DNA of 64,000 nucleotides from Bombus terrestris. Its lineage: Eukaryota > Arthropoda > Insecta > Hymenoptera > Apidae. Both the position numbers and the translations under genes were made by a program. The notes below the pieces were generated by a model, which was not told where the DNA came from, searched no databases, and saw only the letters and a program-made list of their open reading frames with translations. The stretch is from positions 14,632,001-14,696,000 of the forward strand of contig NC_063279.1 of the NCBI RefSeq assembly GCF_910591885.1. Direction: 5' to 3'. Shown piece after piece: positions 1 to 14,218 of this stretch; positions within the stretch are counted from its first letter, which is position 1; every line of letters starts with the position of its first letter.

Positions 1-630
1 CTGCATACTACATAACGTTACACGTTACATCGTAATACTACAGAACGTTATACGTTATATCGTAATATTATTTAACATTATACGTTATATCGTAATACTG
101 TATAACTTTATACTTTATGTCGTAATACTATATAACGTTATAAGTTATATCCTAATACTATATAACGCTATACGCTATATCGTAATGCTATACAGCGTTA
201 TACGTTATATCCTAATACTATATAACGTTATACGTTATATCTTAATATTGTATTACGTTATACGTTATAACATAATACTATATAACGTTATACGTTATAT
301 CGTAATACTATGTAACGTTATACGTAGTAACTGCATACTAGATAACGTTATACATTATATCGTAATACTATGTAACGTTATACGTTATATCGTAATAATA
401 TAGAACGTTATACGTTGTAACTGCATACTACATAACGTTATACGTTATATCGTAATGTGATATAACGTTATACGTTATATTGTAATACTATATAACGTTA
501 TACGTTGTAACGGTATACTACATAACGTTATACGTTATATCGTAATAGTATATAACGTTATACGTTATATCGTAATAGTATATAACGTTATACGTTATAT
601 CGTAATACTATATAACGTTATACGTTATAT

Positions 631-810
631 CGTAATACTCTATAATATTAAACGTTATATCGTAATACTATATAAGGTTATGCGTTGTAACTGTATACTG
701 CACAACGTTATACGTTCTATCGTAATACCCTATAATATTAAACGTTATATCGTAATACTATATAAGGTTATGCGTTGTAACTGTATACTGCACAACGTTA
801 TACGTTCTAT
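631..810 (+). repeat. Two tandem 90-bp trimers in HOR copy a
   Basis: The three monomers at 631-720, marked by CTCTATAATATTAAACG, TATAAGGTTATGCG and TATACTGCACAACG, are repeated at 721-810 with a single visible change (CTC to CCC). The same pair is present in copy b at about 4890-5069. Copy c has lost the region. Confidence 0.9.
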
Positions 811-1276
811 CGTAATACTATATAGCATTATACGTTATATCGTAATAGTATATAGCATTATACGTTATATCGTAATAGTATAGCGTTATACGTTATGTCG
901 TAATACTATATAACGTTATACGTTGTAACGTTACATAACGTTTTACGTTATATTGTAATGGTATATGACGTTATACGTTATATCGTAATAATATAGAACG
1001 TTATACGTTATATCGTAATACTATGTAACGTTATACGTTATATCGTAATACTATATAGCATTATACGTTATATCGTAATAGTATATAGCATTATACGTTA
1101 TATCGTAATAGTATAGCGTTATACGTTATGTCGTAATACTATATAACGTTATACGTTGTAACGTTACATAACGTTTTACGTTATATTGTAATGGTATATG
1201 ACGTTATACGTTATATCGTAATAATATAGAACGTTATACTTTATATCGTAATACTATGTAACGTTATACGTTATAT
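811..1276 (+). repeat. 233-bp tandem duplication within HOR copy a
   Basis: The block 811-1043 is repeated at 1044-1276. The odd length arises from six 30-bp monomers, one 28-bp monomer (AGTATAGCG type) and one 25-bp monomer where GTAACGTTACATAACG lacks five bases of the usual GTAACGGTATACTACATAACG arrangement. I saw only one clear difference between the two copies (TACGTT versus TACTTT near 1,238). The duplication is also present in copy b. Confidence 0.88.
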
Positions 1277-1934
1277 CGTAATACTATATAGCTCTATACG
1301 TTATATCGTAATACTATATATCATTATACGTTATATCGTAATAGTATAGCGTTATACGCTATGTCGTAATACTATATAACGTTATACGTTGTAACGGTGT
1401 ACTACATAACGTTTTACGTTATATTGTAATGGTATATGACGTTACACGTTATATCGTAATAATATAGAACGTTATACGTTATATCGTAATATTATTTAAC
1501 ATTATACGTTATATCGTAATACTGTATAACGTTATACTTTATGTCGTAATACTATATAACGTTATAAGTTATATCTTAATAGTGTATAACGTTATACGTT
1601 GTAACATAATACTATGTAACGTTATACGTTACATCGTAATACTATAGAACGTTATACGTTATATCGTAATATTATTTAACATTATACGTTATATCGTAAT
1701 ACTGTATAACGTTATACTTTATGTCGTAATACTATATAACGTTATAAGTTATATCCTAATACTATATAACGTTATACGTTATGTCGTAATACTATATAAC
1801 GTTATACGTTGTAACGGTATACTACATAACGTTATACGTTATATCGTAATACTATATAGCTCTATACGTTATATCGTAATACTATATAGCTCTATACGTT
1901 ATATCGTAATACTATATAACGTTATACGTTATAT

Positions 1935-1957
1935 CGTAATAATATAGAACGTATATA
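1935..1957 (+). repeat. 23-bp short monomer, copy a
   Basis: The AATATAGAACG monomer here runs into GTATATATATAATAC and is 7 bp shorter than normal. The loss equals one CGTTATA heptamer, one of the four sub-units of the monomer. Two of the usual CpG sites are gone and a short TA run takes their place. Homologues lie at 6194, 8489 and 11654. Confidence 0.85.
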
Positions 1958-4900
1958 TATAATACTATATAACGTTATACGTTGTAACGGTATACTACAT
2001 AACGTTATACGTTATATCGTAATAGTATATAACGTTATAGGTTATATCGTAATAGTATATAACGTTATACGTTATATCGTAATACTATATAACATTAAAC
2101 GTTATATCGTGATGCTATGTAACATTAAACGTTATATCGTAATACTATATAAGGTTATGCGTTGTAACTGTATACTGCATAACGTTATACGTTCTATCGT
2201 AATACTATATAGCATTATACGTTATATCGTAATAGTATAGCGTTATACGTTGTGTCGTAATACTATATAACGTTATACGTTGTAACGGTGGACTACATAA
2301 CGTTTTACGTTATATTGTAATGGTATATGACGTTACACGTTATATCGTAATAATATAGAAAGTTATACGTTATATCGTAATACTATGTAACGTTATACGT
2401 TATATCGTAATACTATATAGCTCTATACGTTATATCGTAATACTATATAGCATTATACGTTATATCGTAATAGTATAGCGTTATACGTTATGTCGTAATA
2501 CTATATAACGTTATACGTTGTAACGGTGTACTATATAACGTTTTACGTTATAATGTAATGGTATATGACGTTATACGTTATATCGTAATAATATAGAACG
2601 TTATACGTTATATCGTAATACTACATAACGTTATACGATATATCGTAATAGTATGTAACGTTATACGTTGTAACGGTATACTACATAACGTTATACGTTA
2701 TATCGTAATATTATTTAACATTATACGTTATATCGTAATACTGTATATCGTTATACTTTATGTCGTAATACTATATAACGTCATAAGTTATATCTTAATA
2801 GTGTATAACGTTATACGTTGTAACATAATACTATATAACGTTACACGTTACATCGTAATACTATAGAACGTTATACGTTATATCGTAATATTATTTAACA
2901 TTATACGTTATATCGTAATACTGTATAACGTTATACTTTATGTCGTAATACTATATAACGTTATAAGGTATATCCTAATACTATATAACGTTATACGTTA
3001 TATCGTAATACTATATAACGTTATACGTTGTAACGGTATACTACATAACGTTATACGTTATATCGTAATACTATATAGCTCTATACGTTATATCGTAATA
3101 CTATATAGCTCTATACGTTATATCGTAATACTATATAACGTTATACGTTATATCGTAATAATATAGAACGTTATACGTTGTAACTGCATACTACATAACG
3201 TTACACGTTACATCGTAATACTACAGAACGTTATACGTTATATCGTAATATTATTTAACATTATACGTTATATCGTAATACTGTATAACGTTATACTTTA
3301 TGTCGTAATACTATATAACGTTATAAGTTATATCCTAATACTATATAACGTTATACGTTATATCGTAATACTATATAGCTCTATACGTTATATCGTAATA
3401 CTATATAGCTCTATACGTTATATCGTAATACTATGTAGCGTTATACGTTATATCGTAATAATATAGAACGTTATACGTTGTAACTGCATACTACATAACG
3501 TTATACGTTATATCGTAATGTGATATAACGTTATACGTTATATCGTAATACTATATAACGTTATACGTTGTAACGGTATACTACATAACGTTATACGTTA
3601 TATCGTAATAGTATATAACGTTATAGGTTATATCGTAATAGTATATAACGTTATACGTTATATCGTAATACTATATAACATTAAACGTTATATCGTAATA
3701 CTATATAACATTAAACGTTATATCGTAATACTATATAAGGTTATGCGTTGTAACTGTATACTGCATAACGTTATACGTTCTATCGTAATACTATATAGCA
3801 TTATACGTTATATCGTAATAGTATAGCGTTATACGTTGTGTCGTAATACTATATAACGTTATACGTTGTAACGGTGTACTACATAACGTTTTACGTTATA
3901 TTGTAATGGTATATGACGTTACACGTTATATCGTAATAATATAGAAAGTTATACGTTATATCGTAATACTATGTAACGTTATACGTTATATCGTAATACT
4001 ATATAGCTCTATACGTTATATCGTAATACTATATAGCATTATACGTTATATCGTAATAGTATAGCGTTATACGTTATGTCGTAATACTATATAACGTTAT
4101 ACGTTGTAACGGTATACTACATAACGTTATACGTTATATCGTAATACTATATAGCTCTATACGTTATATCGTAATACTATATAGCTCTATACGTTATATC
4201 GTAATACTATATAACGTTATACGTTATATCGTAAGAATATAGAACGTTATACGTTGTAACTGCATACTACATAACGTTACACGTTACATCGTAATACTAC
4301 AGAACGTTATACGTTATATCGTAATATTATTTAACATTATACGTTATATCGTAATACTGTATAACTTTATACTTTATGTCGTAATACTATATAACGTTAT
4401 AAGTTATATCCTAATACTATATAACGCTATACGCTATATCGTAATGCTATACAGCGTTATACGTTATATCCTAATACTATATAACGTTATACGTTATATC
4501 TTAATATTGTATTACGTTATACGTTATAACATAATACTATATAACGTTATACGTTATATCGTAATACTATGTAACGTTATACGTAGTAACTGCATACTAG
4601 ATAACGTTATACATTATATCGTAATACTATGTAACGTTATACGTTATATCGTAATAATATAGAACGTTATACGTTGTAACTGCATACTACATAACGTTAT
4701 ACGTTATATCGTAATGTGATATAACGTTATACGTTATATTGTAATACTATATAACGTTATACGTTGTAACGGTATACTACATAACGTTATACGTTATATC
4801 GTAATAGTATATAACGTTATACGTTATATCGTAATAGTATATAACGTTATACGTTATATCGTAATACTATATAACGTTATACGTTATATCGTAATACTCT

Positions 4901-6193
4901 ATAATATTAAACGTTATATCGTAATACTATATAAGGTTATGCGTTGTAACTGTATACTGCACAACGTTATACGTTCTATCGTAATACCCTATAATATTAA
5001 ACGTTATATCGTAATACTATATAAGGTTATGCGTTGTAACTGTATACTGCACAACGTTATACGTTCTATCGTAATACTATATAGCATTATACGTTATATC
5101 GTAATAGTATATAGCATTATACGTTATATCGTAATAGTATAGCGTTATACGTTATGTCGTAATACTATATAACGTTATACGTTGTAACGTTACATAACGT
5201 TTTACGTTATATTGTAATGGTATATGACGTTATACGTTATATCGTAATAATATAGAACGTTATACGTTATATCGTAATACTATGTAACGTTATACGTTAT
5301 ATCGTAATACTATATAGCATTATACGTTATATCGTAATAGTATATAGCATTATACGTTATATCGTAATAGTATAGCGTTATACGTTATGTCGTAATACTA
5401 TATAACGTTATACGTTGTAACGTTACATAACGTTTTACGTTATATTGTAATTGTATATGACGTTATACGTTATATCGTAATAATATAGAACGTTATACTT
5501 TATATCGTAATACTATGTAACGTTATACGTTATATCGTAATACTATATAGCTCTATACGTTATATCGTAATACTATATATCATTATACGTTATATCGTAA
5601 TAGTATAGCGTTATACGCTATGTCGTAATACTATATAACGTTATACGTTGTAACGGTGTACTACATAACGTTTTACGTTATATTGTAATGGTATATGACG
5701 TTACACGTTATATCGTAATAATATAGAACGTTATACGTTATATCGTAATATTATTTAACATTATACGTTATATCGTAATACTGTATAACGTTATACTTTA
5801 TGTCGTAATACTATATAACGTTATAAGTTATATCTTAATAGTGTATAACGTTATACGTTGTAACATAATACTATATAACGTTACACGTTACATCGTAATA
5901 CTATAGAACGTTATACGTTATATCGTAATATTATTTAACATTATACGTTATATCGTAATACTGTATAACGTTATACTTTATGTCGTAATACTATATAACG
6001 TTATAAGTTATATCCTAATACTATATAACGTTATACGTTATGTCGTAATACTATATAACGTTATACGTTGTAACGGTATACTACATAACGTTATACGTTA
6101 TATCGTAATACTATATAGCTCTATACGTTATATCGTAATACTATATAGCTCTATACGTTATATCGTAATACTATATAACGTTATACGTTATAT

Positions 6194-6216
6194 CGTAATA
6201 ATATAGGACGTATATA
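6194..6216 (+). repeat. 23-bp short monomer, copy b first pass
   Basis: This is the homologue of the short monomer at 1935, shifted by 4,259, with AGAACG changed to AGGACG. Copy c shares this change at 11654. Confidence 0.85.
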
Positions 6217-8488
6217 TATAATACTATATAACGTTATACGTTGTAACGGTATACTACATAACGTTATACGTTATATCGTAATAGTATATAACGTTATAGG
6301 TTATATCGTAATAGTATATAACGTTATACGTTATATCGTAATACTATATAACATTAAACGTTATATCGTAATGCTATGTAACATTAAACGTTATATCGTA
6401 ATACTATATAAGGTTATGCGTTGTAACTGTATACTGCATAACGTTATACGTTCTATCGTAATACTATATAGCATTATACGTTATATCGTAATAGTATAGC
6501 GTTATACGTTGTGTCGTAATACTATATAACGTTATACGTTGTAACGGTGGACTACATAACGTTTTACGTTATATTGTAATGGTATATGACGTTACACGTT
6601 ATATCGTAATAATATAGAAAGTTATACGTTATATCGTAATACTATGTAACGTTATACGTTATATCGTAATACTATATAGCTCTATACGTTATATCGTAAT
6701 ACTATATAGCATTATACGTTATATCGTAATAGTATAGCGTTATACGTTATGTCGTAATACTATATAACGTTATACGTTGTAACGGTGTACTATATAACGT
6801 TTTACGTTATAATGTAATGGTATATGACGTTATACGTTATATCGTAATAATATAGAACGTTATACGTTATATCGTAATACTACATAACGTTATACGATAT
6901 ATCGTAATAGTATGTAACGTTATACGTTGTAACGGTATACTACATAACGTTATACGTTATATCGTAATATTATTTAACATTATACGTTATATCGTAATAC
7001 TGTATATCGTTATACTTTATGTCGTAATACTATATAACGTCATAAGTTATATCTTAATAGTGTATAACGTTATACGTTGTAACATAATACTATATAACGT
7101 TACACGTTACATCGTAATACTATAGAACGTTATACGTTATATCGTAATATTATTTAACATTATACGTTATATCGTAATACTGTATAACGTTATACTTTAT
7201 GTCGTAATACTATATAACGTTATAAGGTATATCCTAATACTATATAACGTTATACGTTATATCGTAATACTATATAACGTTATACGTTGTAACGGTATAC
7301 TACATAACGTTATACGTTATATCGTAATACTATATAGCTCTATACGTTATATCGTAATACTATATAGCTCTATACGTTATATCGTAATACTATATAACGT
7401 TATACGTTATATCGTAATAATATAGAACGTTATACGTTGTAACTGCATACTACATAACGTTACACGTTACATCGTAATACTACAGAACGTTATACGTTAT
7501 ATCGTAATATTATTTAACATTATACGTTATATCTTAATACTGTATAACGTTATACTTTATGTCGTAATACTATATAACGTTATAAGTTATATCCTAATAC
7601 TATATAACGTTATACGTTATATCGTAATACTATATAGCTCTATACGTTATATCGTAATACTATATAGCTCTATACGTTATATCGTAATACTATGTAACGT
7701 TATACGTTATATCGTAATAGTATAGCGTTATACGTTATGTCGTAATACTATATAACGTTATACGTTGTAACGGTATACTACATAACGTTATACGTTATAT
7801 CGTAATACTATATAGCTCTATACGTTATATCGTAATACTATATAGCTCTATACGTTATATCGTAATACTATATATCATTATACGTTATATCGTAATAGTA
7901 TAGCGTTATACGCTATGTCGTAATACTATATAACGTTATACGTTGTAACGGTGTACTACATAACGTTTTACGTTATATTGTAATGGTATATGACGTTACA
8001 CGTTATATCGTAATAATATAGAACGTTATACGTTATATCGTAATATTATTTAACATTATACGTTATATCGTAATACTGTATAACGTTATACTTTATGTCG
8101 TAATACTATATAACGTTATAAGTTATATCTTAATAGTGTATAACGTTATACGTTGTAACATAATACTATATAACGTTACACGTTACATCGTAATACTATA
8201 GAACGTTATACGTTATATCGTAATATTATTTAACATTATACGTTATATCGTAATACTGTATAACGTTATACTTTATGTCGTAATACTATATAACGTTATA
8301 AGTTATATCCTAATACTATATAACGTTATACGTTATGTCGTAATACTATATAACGTTATACGTTGTAACGGTATACTACATAACGTTATACGTTATATCG
8401 TAATACTATATAGCTCTATACGTTATATCGTAATACTATATAGCTCTATACGTTATATCGTAATACTATATAACGTTATACGTTATAT

Positions 8489-8511
8489 CGTAATAATATA
8501 GAACGTATATA
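8489..8511 (+). repeat. 23-bp short monomer, copy b second pass
   Basis: This is the homologue of 6194, shifted by 2,295. It keeps AGAACG like copy a, not the AGGACG of the first pass. The AGGACG change in the first pass therefore arose, or was converted, after the duplication. Confidence 0.85.
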
Positions 8512-10160
8512 TATAATACTATATAACGTTATACGTTGTAACGGTATACTACATAACGTTATACGTTATATCGTAATAGTATATAACGTTATAGGTTATA
8601 TCGTAATAGTATATAACGTTATACGTTATATCGTAATACTATATAACATTAAACGTTATATCGTGATGCTATGTAACATTAAACGTTATATCGTAATACT
8701 ATATAAGGTTATGCGTTGTAACTGTATACTGCATAACGTTATACGTTCTATCGTAATACTATATAGCATTATACGTTATATCGTAATAGTATAGCGTTAT
8801 ACGTTGTGTCGTAATACTATATAACGTTATACGTTGTAACGGTGGACTACATAACGTTTTACGTTATATTGTAATGGTATATGACGTTACACGTTATATC
8901 GTAATAATATAGAAAGTTATACGTTATATCGTAATACTATGTAACGTTATACGTTATATCGTAATACTATATAGCTCTATACGTTATATCGTAATACTAT
9001 ATAGCATTATACGTTATATCGTAATAGTATAGCGTTATACGTTATGTCGTAATACTATATAACGTTATACGTTGTAACGGTGTACTATATAACGTTTTAC
9101 GTTATAATGTAATGGTATATGACGTTATACGTTATATCGTAATAATATAGAACGTTATACGTTATATCGTAATACTACATAACGTTATACGATATATCGT
9201 AATAGTATGTAACGTTATACGTTGTAACGGTATACTACATAACGTTATACGTTATATCGTAATATTATTTAACATTATACGTTATATCGTAATACTGTAT
9301 ATCGTTATACTTTATGTCGTAATACTATATAACGTCATAAGTTATATCTTAATAGTGTATAACGTTATACGTTGTAACATAATACTATATAACGTTACAC
9401 GTTACATCGTAATACTATAGAACGTTATACGTTATATCGTAATATTATTTAACATTATACGTTATATCGTAATACTGTATAACGTTATACTTTATGTCGT
9501 AATACTATATAACGTTATAAGGTATATCCTAATACTATATAACGTTATACGTTATATCGTAATACTATATAACGTTATACGTTGTAACGGTATACTACAT
9601 AACGTTATACGTTATATCGTAATACTATATAGCTCTATACGTTATATCGTAATACTATATAGCTCTATACGTTATATCGTAATACTATATAACGTTATAC
9701 GTTATATCGTAATAATATAGAACGTTATACGTTGTAACTGCATACTACATAACGTTACACGTTACATCGTAATACTACAGAACGTTATACGTTATATCGT
9801 AATATTATTTAACATTATACGTTATATCGTAATACTGTATAACGTTATACTTTATGTCGTAATACTATATAACGTTATAAGTTATATCCTAATACTATAT
9901 AACGTTATACGTTATATCGTAATACTATATAGCTCTATACGTTATATCGTAATACTATATAGCTCTATACGTTATATCGTAATACTATGTAACGTTATAC
10001 GTTATATCGTAATAATATAGAACGTTATACGTTGTAACTGCATACTACATAACGTTATACGTTATATCGTAATGTGATATAACGTTATACGTTATATCGT
10101 AATACTATATAACGTTATACGTTGTAACGGTATACTACATAACGTTATACGTTATATCGT

Positions 10161-10320
10161 AATATTATTTAACATTATACGTTATATCGTAATACTGTAT
10201 AACGTTATACTTTATGTCGTAATACTATATAACGTTATAAGGTATATCCTAATACTATATAACGTTATACGTTATATCGTAATACTATATAACGTTATAC
10301 GTTGTAACGGTATACTACAT
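10161..10320 (+). repeat. Length-preserving replaced tract (conversion-like)
   Basis: Flanking sequence on both sides matches copy a at the same offset of 6,554 (10,021 to 3,467 and 10,321 to 3,767). The sequence between does not match copy a 3,607-3,766. It matches 9,441-9,600 at an offset of 720, including the TTATTTAACATTA, TACTTTATGTCG and AAGGTATATCC variants. Replacement without a length change is what gene conversion leaves. Two compensating crossovers could do the same but are less simple. Confidence 0.8.
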
Positions 10321-11653
10321 AACGTTATACGTTCTATCGTAATACTATATAGCATTATACGTTATATCGTAATAGTATAGCGTTATACGTTGTGTCGTAA
10401 TACTATATAACGTTATACGTTGTAACGGTGTACTACATAACGTTTTACGTTATATTGTAATGGTATATGACGTTACACGTTATATCGTAATAATATAGAA
10501 AGTTATACGTTATATCGTAATACTATGTAACGTTATACGTTATATCGTAATACTATATAGCTCTATACGTTATATCGTAATACTATATAGCATTATACGT
10601 TATATCGTAATAGTATAGCGTTATACGTTATGTCGTAATACTATATAACGTTATACGTTGTAACGGTATACTACATAACGTTATACGTTATATCGTAATA
10701 CTATATAGCTCTATACGTTATATCGTAATACTATATAGCTCTATACGTTATATCGTAATACTATATAACGTTATACGTTATATCGTAAGAATATAGAACG
10801 TTATACGTTGTAACTGCATACTACATAACGTTACACGTTACATCGTAATACTACAGAACGTTATACGTTATATCGTAATATTATTTAACATTATACGTTA
10901 TATCGTAATACTGTATAACTTTATACTTTATGTCGTAATACTATATAACGTTATAAGTTATATCCTAATACTATATAACGCTATACGCTATATCGTAATG
11001 CTATACAGCGTTATACGTTATATCCTAATACTATATAACGTTATACGTTATATCTTAATATTGTATTACGTTATACGTTATAACATAATACTATATAACG
11101 TTATACGTTATATCGTAATACTATGTAACGTTATACGTAGTAACTGCATACTAGATAACGTTATACATTATATCGTAATACTATGTAACGTTATACGTTA
11201 TATCGTAATAATATAGAACGTTATACGTTGTAACTGCATACTACATAACGTTATACGTTATATCGTAATGTGATATAACGTTATACGTTATATTGTAATA
11301 CTATATAACGTTATACGTTGTAACGGTATACTACATAACGTTATACGTTATATCGTAATAGTATATAACGTTATACGTTATATCGTAATAGTATATAACG
11401 TTATACGTTATATCGTAATACTGTATAACGTTATACTTTATGTCGTAATACTATATAACGTTATAAGTTATATCCTAATACTATATAACGTTATACGTTA
11501 TGTCGTAATACTATATAACGTTATACGTTGTAACGGTATACTACATAACGTTATACGTTATATCGTAATACTATATAGCTCTATACGTTATATCGTAATA
11601 CTATATAGCTCTATACGTTATATCGTAATACTATATAACGTTATACGTTATAT

Positions 11654-11676
11654 CGTAATAATATAGGACGTATATA
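11654..11676 (+). repeat. 23-bp short monomer, copy c
   Basis: This is the homologue of 6194, shifted by 5,460, and shares the AGGACG change. On this marker copy c is closest to the first pass of copy b. Confidence 0.85.
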
Positions 11677-13440
11677 TATAATACTATATAACGTTATACG
11701 TTGTAACGGTATACTACATAACGTTATACGTTATATCGTAATAGTATATAACGTTATAGGTTATATCGTAATAGTATATAACGTTATACGTTATATCGTA
11801 ATACTATATAACATTAAACGTTATATCGTAATGCTATGTAACATTAAACGTTATATCGTAATACTATATAAGGTTATGCGTTGTAACTGTATACTGCATA
11901 ACGTTATACGTTCTATCGTAATACTATATAGCATTATACGTTATATCGTAATAGTATAGCGTTATACGTTGTGTCGTAATACTATATAACGTTATACGTT
12001 GTAACGGTGGACTACATAACGTTTTACGTTATATTGTAATGGTATATGACGTTACACGTTATATCGTAATAATATAGAAAGTTATACGTTATATCGTAAT
12101 ACTATATAACGTTATACGTTATATCGTAATACTATATAGCTCTATACGTTATATCGTAATACTATATAGCATTATACGTTATATCGTAATAGTATAGCGT
12201 TATACGTTATGTCGTAATACTATATAACGTTATACGTTGTAACGGTGTACTATATAACGTTTTACGTTATAATGTAATGGTATATGACGTTATACGTTAT
12301 ATCGTAATAATATAGAACGTTATACGTTATATCGTAATACTACATAACGTTATACGATATATCGTAATAGTATGTAACGTTATACGTTGTAACGGTATAC
12401 TACATAACGTTATACGTTATATCGTAATATTATTTAACATTATACGTTATATCGTAATACTGTATATCGTTATACTTTATGTCGTAATACTATATAACGT
12501 CATAAGTTATATCTTAATAGTGTATAACGTTATACGTTGTAACATAATACTATATAACGTTACACGTTACATCGTAATACTATAGAACGTTATACGTTAT
12601 ATCGTAATATTATTTAACATTATACGTTATATCGTAATACTGTATAACGTTATACTTTATGTCGTAATACTATATAACGTTATAAGGTATATCCTAATAC
12701 TATATAACGTTGTACGTTATATTCTAATACTATATAACTTTATACGTTGTAACTGTATACTACATAAAGTTATACGTTATATCGTAATACTATATAGCTC
12801 TATACGTTATATCGTAATACTATATAGCTCTATACGTTATATCGTAATACTATATAACGTTATACGTTATATCGTAATAATATAGAACGTTATACGTTGT
12901 AACTGCATACTACATAACGTTACACGTTACATCGTAATACTACAGAACGTTATACGTTATATCGTAATATTATTTAACATTATACGTTATATCTTAATAC
13001 TGTATAACGTTATACTTTATGTCGTAATACTATATAACGTTATAAGTTATATCCTAATACTATATAACGTTATACGTTATATCGTAATACTATATAGCTC
13101 TATACGTTATATCGTAATACTATATAGCTCTATACGTTATATCGTAATACTATGTAACGTTATACGTTATATCGTAATAATATAGAACGTTATACGTTGT
13201 AACTGCATACTACATAACGTTATACGTTATATCGTAATGTGATATAACGTTATACGTTATATTGTAATACTATATAACGTTATACGTTGTAACGGTATAC
13301 TACATAACGTTATACGTTATATCGTAATAGTATATAACGTTATAGGTTATATCGTAATAGTATATAACGTTATACGTTATATCGTAATACTATATAACAT
13401 TAAACGTTATATCGTAATACTATATAAGGTTATGCGTTGT

Positions 13441-13710
13441 AACTGTATACTGCATAACGTTATACGTTATATCGTAATGTTATATAACGTTATACGTTGT
13501 GTCGTAATACTATATAACGTTATACGTTGTAACGGTGTACTACATAACGTTTTACGTTATATTGTAATGGTATATGACGTTATACGTTATATCGTAATAA
13601 TATAGAACGTTATATGTTATATCGTAATACTATATAACATTAAACGTTATATCGTAATACTATATAACATTAAACGTTATATCGTAATACTATATAAGGT
13701 TATGCGTTGT
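13441..13710 (+). repeat. 270-bp extra block in HOR copy c
   Basis: After the AAGGTTATGCG monomer at about 13,420 the copy passes through a TATATAACG run, a GTGTACTACATAACG monomer and a GGTATATGACG monomer. It then repeats the TAACATTAAACG and AAGGTTATGCG monomers at about 13,630-13,710. It follows copy a again afterwards at an offset of 9,959 instead of 9,719. Part of the inserted pattern is shared with 14,877-14,930. Confidence 0.75.
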
Positions 13711-14218
13711 AACTGTATACTGCATAACGTTATACGTTCTATCGTAATACTATATAGCATTATACGTTATATCGTAATAGTATAGCGTTATACGTTGTGT
13801 CGTAATACTATATAACGTTATACGTTGTAACGGTGTACTACATAACGTTTGACGTTATATTGTAATGGTATATGACGTTACACGTTATATCGTAATAATA
13901 TAGAAAGTTATACGTTATATCGTAATACTATGTAACGTTATACGTTATATCGTAATACTATATAGCTCTATACGTTATATCGTAATACTATATAGCATTA
14001 TACGTTATATCGTAATAGTATAGCGTTATACGTTATGTCGTAATACTATATAACGTTATACGTTGTAACGGTATACTACATAACGTTATACGTTATATCG
14101 TAATACTATATAGCTCTATACGTTATATCGTAATACTATATAGCTCTATACGTTATATCGTAATACTATATAACGTTATACGTTATATCGTAAGAATATA
14201 GAACGTTATACGTTGTAA

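Larger units (their letters stand above)
1..4259 (+). repeat. Region I HOR copy a (4,259 bp, reference copy)
   Basis: This copy is the simplest of the four and is used as the reference. It holds about 142 monomers of mixed types in a fixed order. A near repeat of its own start (the CTGCATAC / TTACACGTTACATCG landmark) occurs again at 3184, so the unit contains an internal sub-duplication. The left edge is simply the window edge; the true unit phase could start elsewhere. Positions in copy b equal copy a plus 4,259 exactly at several independent landmarks (1322 to 5581, 1951 to 6210, 3184 to 7443), which fixes the period. Confidence 0.92.
5565..10154 (+). repeat. 2,295-bp duplication inside HOR copy b (two passes)
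   Basis: The first pass runs about 5,565-7,859 and the second about 7,860-10,154. Landmarks recur at exactly 2,295 bp: the TATATATCATTATACG monomer, the 23-bp short monomer and the TTACACGTTACATCG landmark. The first pass ends in a bridge at about 7,710-7,860 that matches the end of copy a (about 4,055-4,200). The junction was therefore formed by recombination between the AGCTCTA monomers near the end of one unit and similar monomers in the middle of another. Confidence 0.85.
4260..10813 (+). repeat. Region I HOR copy b (6,554 bp, with internal duplication)
   Basis: This copy follows copy a at an offset of 4,259 from its start to about 7,710, then jumps back and re-reads its middle part. After the second pass it follows copy a at an offset of 6,554 until its end. 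The length excess over copy a is 2,295 bp, equal to the spacing between duplicated landmarks (5581 and 7876, 6210 and 8505, 7443 and 9738). The excess is therefore fully explained by one duplication. A 160-bp stretch near 10,161-10,320 is replaced by sequence from elsewhere in the same copy without any length change. Confidence 0.92.
10814..14218 (+). repeat. Region I HOR copy c (3,405 bp, deletion plus small insertion)
   Basis: This copy follows copy a at offset 10,813 to about 11,400, then at offset 9,719, so about 1,094 bp (copy a about 595-1,689) is absent. Near 13,441-13,710 it has a net gain of 240 bp: a repeated block of 270 bp carrying the TAACATTAAACG and AAGGTTATGCG monomers, minus one 30-bp monomer. 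The tally 4,259 - 1,094 + 240 = 3,405 matches the observed spacing to copy d. A dense cluster of private substitutions lies at 12,712-12,768. Confidence 0.92.

Noticed and set aside
185..403. Short plus-strand open reading frames (60-216 codons) with a repeated 10-residue pattern, here and at dozens of other places up to 63,938
   Set aside because: They follow from a 30-bp monomer with one stop-free frame out of six. They start and stop wherever a variant monomer adds or removes a stop or shifts the frame, and their composition is only that of the satellite. No ribosome binding site, domain or splice signal supports them.
1951..1965. TATA-box-like promoter in GTATATATATAATAC
   Set aside because: TA-rich words are unavoidable in this satellite. 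The site is a 7-bp-deleted monomer with no downstream gene.
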